From Gemmatimonadota bacterium (GTDB taxonomy: Bacteria; Gemmatimonadota; Gemmatimonadetes; Longimicrobiales; Gaopeijiaceae), in NCBI GenBank assembly GCA_022822325.1, contig JAJEBW010000030.1, positions 1 to 43,578 of the forward strand: 43,578 nt of DNA, given 5' to 3'. This document shows, piece by piece, positions 42,894 through 43,578 of the stretch; the first letter of the stretch is position 1; the number at the start of each line of letters is the position of its first letter. The position numbers and the translations under genes are program-made. The notes under the pieces are model-generated. The model had not been told where the DNA came from. It searched no databases and was given only the letters and a program-made list of their open reading frames with translations.

Positions 42894-43578
42894 TCAACCG
42901 ACAGACGGGAGCATCCCAGGGCACGGATCGCCTGTCACTCGGCGCAGCGGGTGGAGAGACACTCCGTTGGCCGAGTTGGCGTAGGTTACGTCCACCTCGC
43001 CGAGCCCTTCTATGTGCCGCCGACCGGTAGGGTGCCGGAAGGCAAGGGCACTGTCGGCGTGGATCCTCGCAACCCAGTGAATCCGGTTTGACGGCGTGCG
43101 CACCATCGCGTAGCAGCCGGTCTCGGGGTTGATGATGGCGCCTTGCGTTGTCTTGTCGGTTCCGAAGAGCACGAGGTTGCCCAAGTCGTCGAAGGACGGT
43201 CGGAGTCGCTTGTTCCACACAGGGCATTCTCTCCTCAGGGTCACCCCGTTCACCGTCACTGCCCGCAGACAGTCATCCTCGACAAAATCCGTCGGCACTG
43301 CGATCCTGCGTTCCTCATGACCGGCCCGGTACACGAACACCGAGTCCGATCCGGTGTCGTAGCTCGACACGACGTAGGCGGCACCATCCAGGCAGGCGAT
43401 CCGCGAGGACGAGAGCCTCCGACCGATCGCTACCCCGACTTCAACCGTTGCCGCCTTGAGTGCCCTGCCGTTCGACAGCACGGGGCCGATGTTCTCGTCC
43501 CCATCCGGCCCCCGTCGCACCACTCCGCCTTGAGTGGGCACGGCCGGGGCACCGGCCAAATCGCAAACGGCTTGGCGC
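42894..43578 (-). CDS. Hypothetical protein, N-terminus outside the window
   Basis: At least 227 residues, open to the window edge (upstream residues RQAVCDLAGAPAVPT are in frame). The visible part is beta-rich with repeated strands (AYVVSSYDTGSDSVFVYRAG, SFDDLGNLVLFGT, TGCYAMVRTPSNRIHWVARI) and several cysteines, suggesting a propeller-like exported fold. I do not recognise a family. It lies 152 bp upstream of the MerB-like gene on the same strand. Confidence 0.6.
   Translation of the reverse strand, partial: RQAVCDLAGAPAVPTQGGVVRRGPDGDENIGPVLSNGRALKAATVEVGVAIGRRLSSSRIACLDGAAYVVSSYDTGSDSVFVYRAGHEERRIAVPTDFVEDDCLRAVTVNGVTLRRECPVWNKRLRPSFDDLGNLVLFGTDKTTQGAIINPETGCYAMVRTPSNRIHWVARIHADSALAFRHPTGRRHIEGLGEVDVTYANSANGVSLHPLRRVTGDPCPGMLPSVG

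Noticed and set aside
1..43578. CRISPR arrays, rRNA and tRNA genes
   Set aside because: No regularly spaced repeats of CRISPR type and no tRNA or rRNA signatures were seen on either strand by eye.

Overview
The window is a very GC-rich bacterial chromosome segment. It encodes genes on both strands, many of them packed with ATGA/GTGA/TTGA stop-start overlaps. A very large sortilin/VPS10-type propeller protein, a 6-bladed propeller lipoprotein, multihaem cytochromes, a Tsx-like outer-membrane channel and several lipoproteins point to a diderm. The combination is reminiscent of Gemmatimonadota or a neighbouring uncultured phylum; this is an inference from gene content, as no rRNA is present.

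Layout. The left end (1-2583) is accessory: the tail of a transposase, a winged-helix/DUF2335 gene pair, and a decayed SNF2-type helicase. Next come formate-tetrahydrofolate ligase, an AAA-type ATPase with a nuclease-like C-terminus, and a DUF4212 / sodium:solute symporter / Tsx-like porin operon. Then follow a PspB-like small membrane protein, an eight-haem TPR cytochrome and a four-haem cytochrome (minus strand), and divergently a malonyl-CoA-synthase-like ligase coupled to a second sodium:solute symporter. After an M29-like lipoprotein and a membrane protein of unknown function comes a plus-strand block from 20205 to 27940: an AhpD-like protein, two small membrane proteins, a haem-b/Rieske fusion, a Cys-motif membrane protein, an OlsB/OlsA-type acyltransferase pair and a giant alpha/beta-hydrolase + DedA/VTT + ATP-grasp fusion. 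The right part holds SufE, a PA0069-type radical SAM protein, a cytochrome c lipoprotein, an FprA-like ferredoxin reductase, FeoB with a membrane-anchored DtxR-FeoA regulator and its operator, the propeller proteins, and an alkylmercury-lyase-like gene.

The main discovery is two likely selenoproteins. At 20448-20450 an in-frame TGA replaces the second cysteine of the CxxC...H centre of an AhpD/carboxymuconolactone-decarboxylase-like protein, giving CRYU. At 42267-42265 (minus strand) an in-frame TGA falls on residue 159 of a MerB (organomercurial lyase)-like protein, at the place of its second catalytic cysteine, with the C98/D101 pair intact. In both, conserved sequence continues in frame after the TGA, and a hairpin with a G-containing small loop lies 19-24 nt downstream, as expected of a bacterial SECIS. 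No Sec machinery (selA, selB, selC, selD) is in the window, so it must be elsewhere in the genome if the reading is right.

Other themes: low-complexity Arg/Pro/Ala/Gly-rich insertions inside otherwise conserved enzymes, several short tandem repeats (18, about 61, 69 and 72 bp periods), and iron/sulfur/electron-transfer genes clustered from 29013 to 36720.
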